The notes: generated by a model from the letters alone, not told the origin. Numbered from the stretch's first letter, positions 1 through 10,112 are shown. The stretch is DNA of 64,000 nucleotides from Burkholderia sp. Ac-20365 (GCF_017104715.1 NZ_JAAGPI010000001.1:248001-312000), one strand, 5' to 3'. Numbers and translations are program-made.

Positions 1-944
1 ATCTCGCGGTTCAGGTCGATGTCTTCTCCGGTCGCTGCGCCGATGGCCGTCGAGTTCATCAGAATCGTGATTGCCGACGCGGACGTCACGACGAGTGTCT
101 CCGGCAGATGCGCGCCAATCGCGGCCCAGTCGATTGCGCCGTGTGCAAGCGGTGCGGGCACGCGTAGATCCGGGAAAAGGTGAAGCTTCACGTGCGGCAG
201 CAGCAGGCCCATGTTGCGCGCATCGTCGACGGACAGTCCCGCGACACGCAGCATCAGATAGAACAGCGCGACGCCGCAGACGAGCACGAGCGGCAACGCG
301 GCGATGTGTTGCGATCTACGCGTGAGAACCGTCGTCAACACGCCGATAAACAGCGCAGGCATCCACGCGAGCCAGTGCAGATGCGTGAGCAGGCCGAGCG
401 TGTGCCACTGTGGCGACGCGCCCGTCAGCACGCGAAATGCGCCTGCCAGCAACAGATAACCGGTGCCCGCCAGAAATCCGCCGACAACGGGATACGGCAG
501 AAATTGCAGCGAGCGGCTGCGCTTCGACGAACCGATTGCGAACAGCACGATGCCCGTCAACACCGAACACAGCGCGATCGAAATCAGTACTGTCAGGAGA
601 ATGGTTTGGGGGGAACCGCCGTCGGCGCGCACGCTACTCGCGACCCCTGCCGCGACGCCCGCGAGAAACGCTGTCGCATTGCTGTCCGGTCCGGCGATGT
701 TCAGGCGCATCGAACTGGTCAGCGCGATAACCAGTGCAGTGACGATGCAACTGATCAGCGCAGTCGGTACGCCAAGCTCTGCGTAGCGCGCGAGGTCTGC
801 GCTGAAGATCAGCGTGCCCAGACTCATCGCGTAGCAGAGCATCACCAGCGTCGAGACGGCGCCCGCCGTCAGGTCGCCGAGCAGTCCATGAACGCGCAGC
901 GCAGGGGTAGATTCGGACACAGAGCCTGTAGCACCTGGCTTCAC
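1..944 (-). CDS. SulP-family inorganic anion transporter, 3' end outside the window
   Basis: The reverse strand encodes a multi-spanning membrane protein with the layout of SulP (SLC26-type) sulfate/bicarbonate permeases. There is a short cytoplasmic start, then helices with the family pattern GDLTAGAVSTLVMLCYAMSL, a second segment around LNIAGPDSNATAFLAG, and PYPVVGGFLAGTGY. About 314 codons lie in the window and the frame is open at base 1, so the C-terminal half (including any STAS or cyclic-nucleotide domain) is missing. I chose the GTG at 944 because GGGAG sits about seven bases upstream; an in-frame ATG at 974 has no clear ribosome site. It is divergent from a cyclic-nucleotide-binding fusion protein. 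The family call is firm; the anion transported cannot be told. Confidence 0.82.
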   Translation of the reverse strand, partial: MKPGATGSVSESTPALRVHGLLGDLTAGAVSTLVMLCYAMSLGTLIFSADLARYAELGVPTALISCIVTALVIALTSSMRLNIAGPDSNATAFLAGVAAGVASSVRADGGSPQTILLTVLISIALCSVLTGIVLFAIGSSKRSRSLQFLPYPVVGGFLAGTGYLLLAGAFRVLTGASPQWHTLGLLTHLHWLAWMPALFIGVLTTVLTRRSQHIAALPLVLVCGVALFYLMLRVAGLSVDDARNMGLLLPHVKLHLFPDLRVPAPLAHGAIDWAAIGAHLPETLVVTSASAITILMNSTAIGAATGEDIDLNRE

Positions 945-1245
945 GGCGCTCTCCCGGAACGCGGCGCCTGGCATAGGCCAGCAACCGCGCCCCAGTATCC
1001 GCCGCCGTTCTCACGCCTGTCAAACAGCCGGGGCGGCGGCCGCCGCATTCATCTATCGAGGTACGCCAGCGTATTTCTTAAGCGCTCAACGGAAAGCAGA
1101 CCAGCGAGCGCCGCCTCGCATGCGCAGCAACCACCAGATCGATAAGATGACAGGCTGCTTCCATCTGATAGCCCGCGCTCTTTGCGGCACCTGGCAGCGT
1201 TTGACGCTAACACCCGAGGAGTCAGGCCTTGTAGGAGAACGCGTG
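945..1245. other. Divergent intergenic region between the SulP gene and the cNMP/oxidoreductase fusion
   Basis: About 300 bases must hold both promoters. I see no clear sigma-70 pair and no FNR/CRP-type palindrome. An open frame runs from about 1120 into the downstream gene, but its first 42 codons lack family character and a better ribosome site lies at 1246. Confidence 0.4.
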
Positions 1246-2979
1246 ATGAGCAAAGAGTCGAAACCAGACGACGATATCCCGCCTGATCAATCTGTCGATG
1301 CCGGCCACCGTGCCGACGATGACGCGGAGCTCGATGCACCGTTCGTGCGCAGTCATCCACGCCTTCAGCAGCTGTTTCCCATCCTCGACGAAGCTGAAAT
1401 CAGCAGAGTGCGGCGCTTTGGCAGAGTGTCGCGCTATCCGGCAGGCACCATGCTTTATCGTGTTGGCGAGCGCACGCCCGGCATGTTCGTGCTGCTGTCG
1501 GGCAAGATTCGCGCGGTTGCCCGCGATGGTCTCGGCCGCGAGCAGATCATCCACACTTTCACGCGGCGCGGCGAATTCACGTCTGATGTGAACCAGTTTT
1601 CGAACAAGCCCTCGTTCGTGGATTCGTGCGTGATCGAAGACGTCGAAGCTGTGCTGGTTCGGCCCGATGATCTCAGTCCGTTGCTGATCAGCGAAGCCGA
1701 GCTTGGCGAGAAGATCATGCGCGCGCTGATTCTCAGGCGCTTCGTCGCGATGGAACGCGTGAACGGCGCCGTGCTGGTCGGCGCGGCCGGTAATGCCCGG
1801 CTGCTCGCGTTGCAGAACTTCCTGCGCCGGAACACGTATCCCAACGTCACACTCGATACGGAGCAGGATGCCGAGGCCATCGCGCTGCTCGAAAGACTCA
1901 CACCGCGGCAGGATGATTTTCCGCTTGCCATCTGTCCAAACGGGACGGTGTTGCGCAACCCCGATGAAGGGCAACTTGCGTCATGCCTCGGAATCATTCC
2001 CGACTTCGACCCGACCCATACCTACGATGTGGCGATCGTCGGCGCGGGCCCGGCGGGACTGGCAGCAGCCGTTTATGCAGCGTCCGAGGGGCTATCGGTC
2101 GCGGTGCTCGACTGCCGTGCACCCGGTGGGCAGGCCGGTGCAAGCGCGCGCATCGAGAACTTTTTTGGATTTCCCACGGGTATCACGGGTCACGCTCTCG
2201 CGGATCGCGCGTTCGTGCAGGCGCAGAAGTTCGGTGCGCATATCGGCATCCCGTGCGAGGTCGAGGCGTTGTATTGCGACAGGCAGCCACCCGTTGTCGC
2301 GTTGACCAACGGCCGCCGGATTACCGCGCGTACCGTCGTCATCGCGACGGGCGCGGAGTACCGGCGGCCCGTCGTCGAGAATCTCGAGCGTTTCGAGGGC
2401 CGTGGTGTGTACTACTGGGCGACGCCGATCGAAGCGAAGCTATGTCGCAAGGAACCCGTGTTGCTGATTGGCGGCGGTAATTCGGCGGGACAGGCCATCG
2501 TGTTTCTCGCATCGCACGCCGAGCATGTGCACATGTTCATTCGCGGCGCGAGGCTCGAGGACAGCATGTCGCACTATCTGATCGAGCGCGTCACGTCGTT
2601 GCCGAACGTGACGGTTCATACGCGGGTCGAGTTGACTGCGCTTGAAGGCGCGGCGCGGCTCGAGCGGGTGCGTTACCGTGGCGCCGGCGGGATAGAAGGG
2701 AACATGACCATGCATCACCTGTTCGTGTTCATCGGCGCGGATCCCAACACGCGCTGGCTCGACACCTGCGGTATCGCGCTCGATAGCAAAGGTTTCGTGC
2801 GGACAGACATCGATCTTCCCGATGCGAACATGCTGTCGATATCGTTGCAGACGAGTGTGGAAGGTGTGTTCGCAATCGGCGATGTCCGCTCGGGGTCGAC
2901 CAAACGTGTGGCTTCGGCAGTCGGCGAAGGCGCGGGAGTTGTCGCGCAGATTCAGGGGTTTCTGTCGCGGGTTTATTGA
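1246..2979 (+). CDS. Cyclic-nucleotide-binding domain fused to thioredoxin-reductase-like FAD oxidoreductase
   Basis: The 577-aa protein has a Crp-type cyclic-nucleotide-binding fold at about residues 38-160 (RYPAGTMLYRVGER, PGMFVLLSGKI). A two-dinucleotide-fold flavoprotein of the TrxB class follows, with the FAD motif GAGPAGLAAA near 266 and the NAD(P)H motif GGGNSAGQA near 409. The C-terminal FAD signature GVFAIGDVRSG is present. The stretch where thioredoxin reductases carry CxxC reads GRGVYYWATPIEAKLC, so the redox disulfide is absent. It is therefore unlikely to reduce thioredoxin; a ligand-gated NAD(P)H-flavin oxidoreductase is an inference. GGAG lies eight bases before ATG 1246. It is divergent from the SulP gene. 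Confidence 0.85.
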   Translation: MSKESKPDDDIPPDQSVDAGHRADDDAELDAPFVRSHPRLQQLFPILDEAEISRVRRFGRVSRYPAGTMLYRVGERTPGMFVLLSGKIRAVARDGLGREQIIHTFTRRGEFTSDVNQFSNKPSFVDSCVIEDVEAVLVRPDDLSPLLISEAELGEKIMRALILRRFVAMERVNGAVLVGAAGNARLLALQNFLRRNTYPNVTLDTEQDAEAIALLERLTPRQDDFPLAICPNGTVLRNPDEGQLASCLGIIPDFDPTHTYDVAIVGAGPAGLAAAVYAASEGLSVAVLDCRAPGGQAGASARIENFFGFPTGITGHALADRAFVQAQKFGAHIGIPCEVEALYCDRQPPVVALTNGRRITARTVVIATGAEYRRPVVENLERFEGRGVYYWATPIEAKLCRKEPVLLIGGGNSAGQAIVFLASHAEHVHMFIRGARLEDSMSHYLIERVTSLPNVTVHTRVELTALEGAARLERVRYRGAGGIEGNMTMHHLFVFIGADPNTRWLDTCGIALDSKGFVRTDIDLPDANMLSISLQTSVEGVFAIGDVRSGSTKRVASAVGEGAGVVAQIQGFLSRVY

Positions 2980-3126
2980 ACGGCCCCGTAGGGCGAATAC
3001 GAGTGGCTCTCTTCAAACCACTTGTGTTTCATTTTTGGAGATTCGCATCTTCGCTGTTGCGAATATAGATTCTATTCATTAGCCGGCGTGACATCTGATT
3101 TGACGAATAGCCTTAATCTCCATTAA

Positions 3127-3155
3127 TTGATTACGGCGATACCCATTCATATACT
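3127..3155 (+). promoter_or_regulatory. Candidate sigma-70 promoter for the SnoaL-like gene
   Basis: TTGATT and TATACT are separated by 17 bases, about 100 bases before the ATG at 3257. Both hexamers are near consensus and the spacing is ideal. The start site is not shown directly. Confidence 0.5.
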
Positions 3156-3256
3156 CCACGCACTGCGAGTGAGTAAAGTGAGGCAGCGCGAATGGGAATC
3201 TGGCCTCACAACAAGCGTTCGCGCTGCTCGCTCACTTCCATCACAGGAGATAAGCG

Positions 3257-3715
3257 ATGAATAGAACCTTGTTGTACTTCGGCAAATGCAGCTTCTTCGC
3301 GCTGTTTTCGCTTGTCGCTCTAGATCCCGCACTCGCTCAGGACAAACTCGTCGAAGATGCGAATACAGTCTGGAATTCGTACTTCAACAAAGGCGATGCT
3401 CACGGGCTCGCAGCGCTATACGACGAGAAAGCCATCGTTTCGCCGGGTAACGGCAAGACGGTGCAAGGGCGCGAGGACATAGAAATGCTTTTCAAGGGCT
3501 ACTTCGATGCGGGTGTTCACGACCACACGACTGATGTTGTACGCGCGAACCGCATCGGCAATGTGATGTACGAGACGGCCAACTGGAGTGCTGTTCTGGA
3601 AAAGGACGGCAAGAAGACGCAATTCAAGGGCGTACTGCTAAAAGTAATGATGAAGGGCACGGACGGAAAGTGGCGAACGACTGCGCACACATGGAATGCG
3701 GAAGAGAACAAGTGA
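3257..3715 (+). CDS. Exported SnoaL/DUF4440-like (NTF2-fold) protein
   Basis: The 152-aa product begins with a signal peptide (hydrophobic core CSFFALFSLVAL, likely cleavage after ALA at about residue 27). One NTF2-like domain follows: a helix with VWNSYFNKGDAHGLAALYDEKAIV, then strands ending DGKWRTTAHTWN. This is the pattern of SgcJ/EcaC or DUF4440 proteins, which form small ligand-binding or enzymatic cones; no catalytic set is evident. GGAG lies upstream of the ATG, and a good sigma-70 promoter lies about 100 bases upstream. The gene appears monocistronic. Function is unknown; a periplasmic location is inferred from the signal peptide. Confidence 0.8.
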   Translation: MNRTLLYFGKCSFFALFSLVALDPALAQDKLVEDANTVWNSYFNKGDAHGLAALYDEKAIVSPGNGKTVQGREDIEMLFKGYFDAGVHDHTTDVVRANRIGNVMYETANWSAVLEKDGKKTQFKGVLLKVMMKGTDGKWRTTAHTWNAEENK

Positions 3716-3845
3716 AAGATATCGGGCAGCGCCTGGTAGTTTTTATCCGTACCTTCGAGTTTCGTTTAAAAAGTGAATTCAGGCGCGTCCTATAGTGACA
3801 GGCATGTGCCTGTGACGCGGGAAGGAGGAGCGCCCGCGGACCGGA

Positions 3846-5300
3846 ATGCTTACCGGTATGATTTTTCGGGGCAACAGTATGCCGCCAACCTGCGTATCCT
3901 CCGCGCGAACTGTCGCGCAGCTTCCGGGCCCCAGAGGGATTGCTTTCCTGGGCAATACCTTTCAGGTCAAGCCTGCGAGACTCCACCTCATATTGGAACA
4001 GTGGTGCCGCGAATATGGGCCCATATACACGTTCAGGGTGGTGGGCCGCACGTTCGTCGCGATTGCTGATCCCGTTCTGATCAATCAGGTTCTGCGTGAC
4101 CGGCCAGGCACCTACCGCCGCTGGGACGTGATCGAGACCGTCTTCGATGAACTGGGCATCAATGGCGTATTTTCGACCGAGGGCGATAGCTGGCGGCGCC
4201 AACGGCAATTCGTCGCGAAGGCGCTTGATCCTGTCCATCTGCGCGCGTTCTCTTCATCGATGTGCGAAATGACGCGGCGTTTGCTGAAGCGCTGGGTGAT
4301 CGCCGCTCGCGATCAGCAGCCCTTTGATATCCGTCATGATCTGATGCGCTACACAGTGGACGTGACGACAAACCTTGCGTTTGGATATGACATGGACACG
4401 CTCGAGAGCGAGGGAGAGGTGATCCAGCGGCACCTTGAAGTGGTTTTCCCGATGGTCAACCGTCGAGTCAACACGCCTTTTCCCTATTGGCACTATTTCA
4501 GACTTCCGGCGGATAGAGAACTGGATCGTGCGGTAAAGGTCGTCCACCGGCTAACGAAGGAAATCATTGCCGTCACTCGCGCACGCCTCGCGAAGCGGTC
4601 AGACGGCGACCTTATTCCCACCAATCTGCTCGAGGCGCTGCTCATGGCGCAGCACGAAGGAGAGGCACCACTAACCGATGACGAAGTGCTTGCGAACGTA
4701 TTCACGATACTGTTGGCCGGGGAAGACACCACCGCGAACACAATTGCGTGGATCGTATATTTCATGTGCCGTCATCCGGACGTGCAGCGAAGAATGCAGG
4801 AGGAAGTCGATTCCGTGCTCGGTGGGGAGACAGTACTCGAAGATTACGACAAGGCTGATGCACTCACCTATCTGGACGCGGTGATGAACGAGACCATGCG
4901 GCTCAAATCTGTGGCTCCCGTCCAGGCGGTTCAGCCGAACCACGACGTCCAGGTAGGTGATATGGAGATCCCGAAAGGGACGGTCTTGTCGCTATTGATG
5001 CGCCAGGCCGGACTGCAGCAGGGTGGCGAACCGGATGCCCAGAAATTCGATCCGGACCGTTGGCTCACAGGTGCCAGTGCCGCCAGTCACCATCAGGCGG
5101 GGTTCACTCCGTTTGGCTCGGGACCACGCTTGTGCCCGGGACGCCGGCTCGCCGTGATGGAAGTGAGGTCGGCAGTCGCAATGCTGTGCCGAAACTTCAA
5201 CGTGTTGCCCGTCGAAGGTGCATCCGAGGTGAATGAAGTCTTTGCATTTTCAATGGTGCCGGAGAACCTGCGCATTGCGCTCAGTCCACGGTGCTACTGA
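3846..5300 (+). CDS. Cytochrome P450
   Basis: The 484-aa protein shows the full P450 set. The I-helix oxygen-activation motif is AGEDTT, the K-helix ExxR is ETMR, and the heme loop is FGSGPRLCPGRR with ligand Cys430. PxPGP-like LPGPRG near residue 27 marks the start of the fold. There is no membrane anchor, so it is probably soluble and needs a separate redox partner; none is encoded nearby. The start is uncertain: GGAGG is about 17 bases from ATG 3846, and ATGs at 3858 and 3879 are alternatives. The last 20 bases overlap the convergent GGDEF-EAL gene. The substrate cannot be told. Confidence 0.9.
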   Translation: MLTGMIFRGNSMPPTCVSSARTVAQLPGPRGIAFLGNTFQVKPARLHLILEQWCREYGPIYTFRVVGRTFVAIADPVLINQVLRDRPGTYRRWDVIETVFDELGINGVFSTEGDSWRRQRQFVAKALDPVHLRAFSSSMCEMTRRLLKRWVIAARDQQPFDIRHDLMRYTVDVTTNLAFGYDMDTLESEGEVIQRHLEVVFPMVNRRVNTPFPYWHYFRLPADRELDRAVKVVHRLTKEIIAVTRARLAKRSDGDLIPTNLLEALLMAQHEGEAPLTDDEVLANVFTILLAGEDTTANTIAWIVYFMCRHPDVQRRMQEEVDSVLGGETVLEDYDKADALTYLDAVMNETMRLKSVAPVQAVQPNHDVQVGDMEIPKGTVLSLLMRQAGLQQGGEPDAQKFDPDRWLTGASAASHHQAGFTPFGSGPRLCPGRRLAVMEVRSAVAMLCRNFNVLPVEGASEVNEVFAFSMVPENLRIALSPRCY

Positions 5301-7332
5301 ACGGCTCTCGCATCCGGATCTGCCCACTCGCGACGATCTGGGCAAGCGGAACCGGTTTCCCAAACAGAAACCCCTGCACCTCATCGCAACGCTCTTCGAT
5401 CAGCGGGAGCAACTGATCATGCGTCTCGATCCCTTCTGCCAGAACGGGAACACTAAGACTTTTTCCTAGTGCAAGCACCGCGCGAATAATTGCCTTTGCC
5501 TGATCGCTTCTGGCCAATTCACACACGAAGCTCCGGTCCAGCTTGATACGGTCAAAGGAAAAAGACTGCAAGGTGCCCAGAGACGAATAACCAGTGCCGA
5601 AATCGTCCAGCGCAATGCTGACTCCCAGCGCCTTGATTTCCCCAAGCGTCTGCAGCGCCCGCTCACGGTCCGCGAATATGATCGATTCTGTCAATTCGAG
5701 TTCGAGCCGATCGGGACTCAGCCCGGACTCCCGCAATGCATCGACGACGATCCTTGGCAGATCACCACTCGATAATTGCGCGGCAGAAAGATTGACCGCG
5801 ACCCGGTACGGCGGATCCCACGTCGCAGCATGTTTGCATGCTTCAAACAGAACCCACTCGCCAATCGTGTTGATGAGACCATTTTCTTCCGCCAGCGGAA
5901 TGAACTCGGAAGGCGGGATGAAGCCCCGCTCAGGATGCTGCCATCGCAACAACGCCTCATACCCGACGATCTCACCCGTCAACAGGGAGGTCTGTACCTG
6001 ATAGTAAATTTGCAGTTGCCTGTTCGTCACAGCGTCGCGCAACGCGGCGACCAGAGCACGACGCGCGCGGACCAGTTCGTCCATGACGGGTTCATAAAAG
6101 CAGATCGCGTGGTGCGGGTCGGCTTTCGAGCGATACATCGCGAGATCGGCATTGTTCTGAAGCGCATCGAGGTTCTGCGCATTGTCCGGGTACATGGCCA
6201 CACCGATGCTTGCACCGGGTGTCACTTCCCAGTCATCGTACTGAACCGGCCGGCTCGTTGCGCTTTCTATTCGTGCAAGGAAATCAGTCAGCTGATCCGG
6301 GTCAGTGTAGCGACGAACCCCGACGAACTCGTCGCCACCCACACGTGCCACGAATTCGCCGGGGCGCAGTACTTTGGTTATTCGCGACGCAATGATCCGG
6401 AGTACTTCGTCGCCGGCCTGATGCCCTTTCGAATCGTTGATTTCCTTGAAGCGGTTAAGGTCGATCGCGACGAGCGCAAGCCGGTCCCTGCCCTGTTTGA
6501 GTTGCGCGACTTCGACATGGAGAAAGTCGATAAGCCTCGCGCGATTCGGCAATCCCGTCAGAACATCGCTCAAGGCCATCTGCCGAAGGCGTTCGACTGA
6601 ATCATTGCGCGTGCGGTCTTCGATCATATAGCTGACGACGCCCGTTCCGACGATCACGAAGGCCATGCAGCTCACGGCAAGCGCCAGCGCACTGAAGTGA
6701 GCAAAATCGCCAGCGGTCACCGCGTTCTGAAGCGGCTCGACCTTGAACGCAGTCATGCCGATGAAATGAAGCGACGCGATAGCGAGAACCAGCAGCGCTG
6801 TACTGCCTGTTTTTGCGCGCGTTCCATCGAGGCCTGACACGTGAAGCGCGGCGGCTGAAAAGACAACTGCGCAAATACCGGACACCACTACATAGGTTGC
6901 ATTCCAGAAAGCAATGCCACGTACTTCATACGCGGCCATTCCGGTGTAGTGCATCGCCGTAATCGTCAGGCCGAGTACCATCCCGGCGAATAGCGGCGCC
7001 TTGCAGAGCCGTCTGTATCCGGCAAGATTGAAAGCGGCGAGGCTGCCGATCAACGCGATCAGTAGTGAGGCGATCGTCATCACGGGGTCGAAGTCGACGG
7101 GAACCCTCGGCCGAAACCCGAGCATGGCGACGAAATGGGTACACCATATAGCCGCGCTCGCGCACACAGCCGTCAGGAATTGCCAGCCCAGACGTTGAGG
7201 CAATAGCGCTTCGCTTGACGCGCGGAGATACAACCGGATCGTGATCCACGATCCGACAACGCAAATAAGTACTGCCAGCAGCACGAACCAGGGGTTGTGT
7301 TCGAACGCGATGCATCCAAGGAGGGAGATCAT
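5281..7332 (-). CDS. MHYT-GGDEF-EAL cyclic-di-GMP signalling protein
   Basis: The 683-aa inner-membrane protein has an N-terminal MHYT sensor of about seven helices, with the repeated motifs THFVAML, MHYTGMAAY and LHFIGMTAF (residues 1-235). These bind copper or a diatomic gas in related proteins. A GGDEF domain follows with intact GGDEF near 330, then an EAL domain with EALLRW near 456 and DDFGTGYSS, so both cyclase and phosphodiesterase sites look intact. It is the last gene of a three-gene operon behind an EAL-HDOD protein (57-base gap) and a chemotaxis receptor, driven by a FliA-type promoter. It resembles the MHYT-type regulators YkoW/CoxC; the sensed ligand is inferred. Confidence 0.93.
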   Translation of the reverse strand: MISLLGCIAFEHNPWFVLLAVLICVVGSWITIRLYLRASSEALLPQRLGWQFLTAVCASAAIWCTHFVAMLGFRPRVPVDFDPVMTIASLLIALIGSLAAFNLAGYRRLCKAPLFAGMVLGLTITAMHYTGMAAYEVRGIAFWNATYVVVSGICAVVFSAAALHVSGLDGTRAKTGSTALLVLAIASLHFIGMTAFKVEPLQNAVTAGDFAHFSALALAVSCMAFVIVGTGVVSYMIEDRTRNDSVERLRQMALSDVLTGLPNRARLIDFLHVEVAQLKQGRDRLALVAIDLNRFKEINDSKGHQAGDEVLRIIASRITKVLRPGEFVARVGGDEFVGVRRYTDPDQLTDFLARIESATSRPVQYDDWEVTPGASIGVAMYPDNAQNLDALQNNADLAMYRSKADPHHAICFYEPVMDELVRARRALVAALRDAVTNRQLQIYYQVQTSLLTGEIVGYEALLRWQHPERGFIPPSEFIPLAEENGLINTIGEWVLFEACKHAATWDPPYRVAVNLSAAQLSSGDLPRIVVDALRESGLSPDRLELELTESIIFADRERALQTLGEIKALGVSIALDDFGTGYSSLGTLQSFSFDRIKLDRSFVCELARSDQAKAIIRAVLALGKSLSVPVLAEGIETHDQLLPLIEERCDEVQGFLFGKPVPLAQIVASGQIRMREPFSSTVD

Positions 7333-7389
7333 GTTGTTAGCCTTTCATTCTTCCCGCTTGCGCGAAGTACTTTCTGAATTGATTTCCGA

Positions 7390-8646
7390 TCATGCTTCGG
7401 CGCGATAGAACATGGACTGCAGGTGCTGCCAGTCCAGGGTGCAGCCCAACCGGTCGCCAAGTTCGGCAAGCCATTCAGCCGGCCCCGTTTGCGCCGATTC
7501 GAGATTCTGTGCGATAGACAGCAACGCGCCGAGGCGTCCTCCACAATGCAGGATCGCAGTGCGCAGGGTTGTACTCAGCGGCAGTCGCTCAATAAAGTCG
7601 CGGGCTTCGACGCCATGGGGTACATGTACGAGCGACAGCAAAGCCGTGAGATACGCATGCTGCTGGAATTCACGATCGCCAGGGTCGACGTCTCGCGCCA
7701 GGCGCTCGGCAAAACGGGCACGCGTCAATACCATCTGGATGAGCGGATCGCTCTCGAAGCTGGCCAGCGTGGTGCCGCCATACAACAGCACACAGCACCA
7801 GCGCGTCAATTGCCTGAGACCGACCAGAGAGAGCGCGTGTCTGATCGAAGAAATGCCCTGGCGCTGTGCGCGAGGCTGATGCGCCGCATTCGCGAGTCGC
7901 AGGATCTGCACGGTCAACGCAGGTGACGCGCGCAATTCTCTTTCGATCTCCTCGATCCGGCTATCCCGCATTGCGAGGTCCAGGAGCCTGATGATGACGG
8001 CTGTCGGCGCGCAGAGTTGCCGTCCCGCGAGCGGTTCGGGATGAAGAAAGTAGAACCCCTGGAACAGATCGCAGCCGGCTGTCTGCGCGTCATCGAAACT
8101 ATCGCGTGTTTCGATTTTCTCCGCGACCACGATCTTTCCAGCCCGCCTGAAACCCGCCACAAGCTCGCGCCGCTCGCCCGCCGTCAACGCACGCCAGTCG
8201 AGTTTGACGATATCGATGTGCGGCAGAAAGCCGGCGACGGACTGCGACTGCATGTGAACATCGGTGAGTGCGACCCGAAAGCCCTGCTTGCGCAAGACGT
8301 CGCATCGGTGGCCGAGCGCATCGGAGTGCTGCGTGCAGGCGGACAGTTCGAGTACGGTCTGTTGCGCCGGCAAGATATCGAGGAGGTCGCTATCCAGGAA
8401 CGAGTCCGTGCAGTTCAGATAGCCATCCATGCCTTCCAGCACATTGTCCAGGCCGATCGCTCCGAGCGCGCGCTGAACGACGGATACGGTCCAGAAGAAA
8501 CCCCGATCCGTAGCCACATTGCTGGCAATCGGAGCGGGGCGGAACAGGAGTTCATGACCTACCCGCTCGCCGTTCCGATTCATGATCGGTTGCCGGGCGA
8601 GAAGGGTGTCAGGTTCGGGCGTGTGTGCTTGTGCCGTTGCCGTCAT
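7390..8646 (-). CDS. EAL-HDOD (YuxH-like) signalling protein
   Basis: The 418-aa protein has an N-terminal EAL-like domain beginning LLARQPIMNR with GHELLFR in place of the EALLR catalytic motif, and FQGFYFLHPE. The phosphodiesterase is therefore probably inactive. An HDOD domain follows (SPALTVQILRLANAA, ISSIRHALSLVGL). Such proteins act as adaptors in motility or c-di-GMP pathways. It lies 14 bases after the chemotaxis receptor gene and 57 before the GGDEF-EAL gene on the same strand, so all three should be co-transcribed. The ATG at 8646 has only a weak ribosome site. Confidence 0.88.
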   Translation of the reverse strand: MTATAQAHTPEPDTLLARQPIMNRNGERVGHELLFRPAPIASNVATDRGFFWTVSVVQRALGAIGLDNVLEGMDGYLNCTDSFLDSDLLDILPAQQTVLELSACTQHSDALGHRCDVLRKQGFRVALTDVHMQSQSVAGFLPHIDIVKLDWRALTAGERRELVAGFRRAGKIVVAEKIETRDSFDDAQTAGCDLFQGFYFLHPEPLAGRQLCAPTAVIIRLLDLAMRDSRIEEIERELRASPALTVQILRLANAAHQPRAQRQGISSIRHALSLVGLRQLTRWCCVLLYGGTTLASFESDPLIQMVLTRARFAERLARDVDPGDREFQQHAYLTALLSLVHVPHGVEARDFIERLPLSTTLRTAILHCGGRLGALLSIAQNLESAQTGPAEWLAELGDRLGCTLDWQHLQSMFYRAEA

Positions 8647-8660
8647 AGCGGATTCTTGAG

Positions 8661-10112
8661 TCAGATCAGGGTCTCTGCCGGCGACGCCAGAATGAATCGA
8701 TCGACGACACGCTTCAGGCGCGCCGTCTGATCCTTCAGGCTATCCGTCGCGGCGGCGCTCTGTTCGACGAGCGCGGCGTTTTGCTGGGTGACTTCATCGA
8801 GTTGCTGGACAGCAGCACAGACCTGCGAAATGCCACCCGTCTGCTGCCCACTGGCGAGCGAAATCGTCGCAATCAGATCGCTGACCTGTTGTGCACGCGT
8901 GACGACTTCTTCGATGCTGCTCTTCGTGTCCGCTACGAGATTCACACCCGCATCGACCCGCCCCGCGCTGTCCTGAATGAGCTTTTCGATTTCCTTGGCT
9001 GCGTTCGCCGAGCGCTGTGCGAGCAGACGAACTTCCGTCGCGACCACCGCGAAGCCACGGCCCTGTTCGCCCGCGCGTGCCGCTTCGACGGCTGCATTCA
9101 GGGCGAGCAGGTTGGTCTGGAAGGCAATGTTGTCGACCACGGAACTGATGATGGCGATCCGCTCCGAAGCCTGAGAGATGTCCTTGATGGTTTCGACCAC
9201 GCGTCCCACCGCATTACCGCTTGCGGCAGCAACCGATGAAGCCGTGTGAGCCAGATGCGTCGCCTGCTCGGCGGTGTGCGAGGTGTCCCGGACGGAATCC
9301 GTGATCTGCGCAATCGACGATGCCGTCTGTTGCAGACTCGTCGCCTGCTGTTCGGTGCGCTGGCTGAGGTAACCGTTGCCCAACGCGATTTCCGCCGACG
9401 CACTCGCGATCGACGTGGCGACTGCGCGGACCTCTTCCATCGCCGACGCCGTCTTCAGCACGGCCTGCTGGAGTGCACGAGCGGTCGGCGCGCTCACGGG
9501 AAGATGCCGGACGTCTAGGCAGATCACGCCATTGCGGTCCATGTTTCTGACGATCGACAGCAGGTCCGATGCTTCGATAGCAGCCTGCCTGAGCCGCAAC
9601 GCCATATAGATTTCCGTCCCGGTCTGCGCAGCGACGTAGCCGGCATGCACGACCATCATCCAGAGGCTGGGCCTGGTCGTGCAATAGACGTTGTAGCTGA
9701 GCGCCTGCAGCCGGTCGAATACGAAGTGATGCACGACGAACAACGCCGCGCACAGTATCAGCACGGTGTAGTCGCGATAGACCAGCAGCAGACCGAGCAG
9801 TACGAACACGCCGAAGTGATACTCGACGGTCCCGCGTCCGAGCTGGATATGCAGGGCGACGAGGCACACATTGACGACCGTCAGCGTCACGCGCGAAGCA
9901 AGCGTGGCCCGCGCCGCGAAAAAGGCGATCGACGCGACGACGAGTGCGATGGCAGCGACGGGCAGCGCGAGATCGAGCGACCCGTAGTATTCGCCGATCA
10001 CGAGCGCCGCGATACAGGAGGCGAAGGTGGTCGCGTACATCACGACATCGCCGGTTCTGGAAATGCCCAGAAGGACAGGATCATTCTGGCGATGATCGGG
10101 AGAAGCAACCAT
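8661..10112 (-). CDS. Methyl-accepting chemotaxis protein
   Basis: The 483-aa product has about six closely packed hydrophobic segments (residues 15-155) with no large periplasmic loop. The cytoplasmic signalling domain follows, with the conserved hairpin [18 protein letters not shown] and [15 protein letters not shown]. Ligand sensing is thus likely in the membrane. I chose ATG 10112 ([10 protein letters not shown]). The upstream ATG at 10193 would leave only about ten bases after the predicted FliA start site and no ribosome site. It is the first gene of the operon with the EAL-HDOD and MHYT-GGDEF-EAL genes. No C-terminal CheR-binding pentapeptide is present. Confidence 0.92.
   Translation of the reverse strand: MVASPDHRQNDPVLLGISRTGDVVMYATTFASCIAALVIGEYYGSLDLALPVAAIALVVASIAFFAARATLASRVTLTVVNVCLVALHIQLGRGTVEYHFGVFVLLGLLLVYRDYTVLILCAALFVVHHFVFDRLQALSYNVYCTTRPSLWMMVVHAGYVAAQTGTEIYMALRLRQAAIEASDLLSIVRNMDRNGVICLDVRHLPVSAPTARALQQAVLKTASAMEEVRAVATSIASASAEIALGNGYLSQRTEQQATSLQQTASSIAQITDSVRDTSHTAEQATHLAHTASSVAAASGNAVGRVVETIKDISQASERIAIISSVVDNIAFQTNLLALNAAVEAARAGEQGRGFAVVATEVRLLAQRSANAAKEIEKLIQDSAGRVDAGVNLVADTKSSIEEVVTRAQQVSDLIATISLASGQQTGGISQVCAAVQQLDEVTQQNAALVEQSAAATDSLKDQTARLKRVVDRFILASPAETLI

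Noticed and set aside
1120..1245. Extended N-terminus of the cNMP/oxidoreductase fusion
   Set aside because: The 42 extra residues have no domain character and the GGAG site favours ATG 1246.
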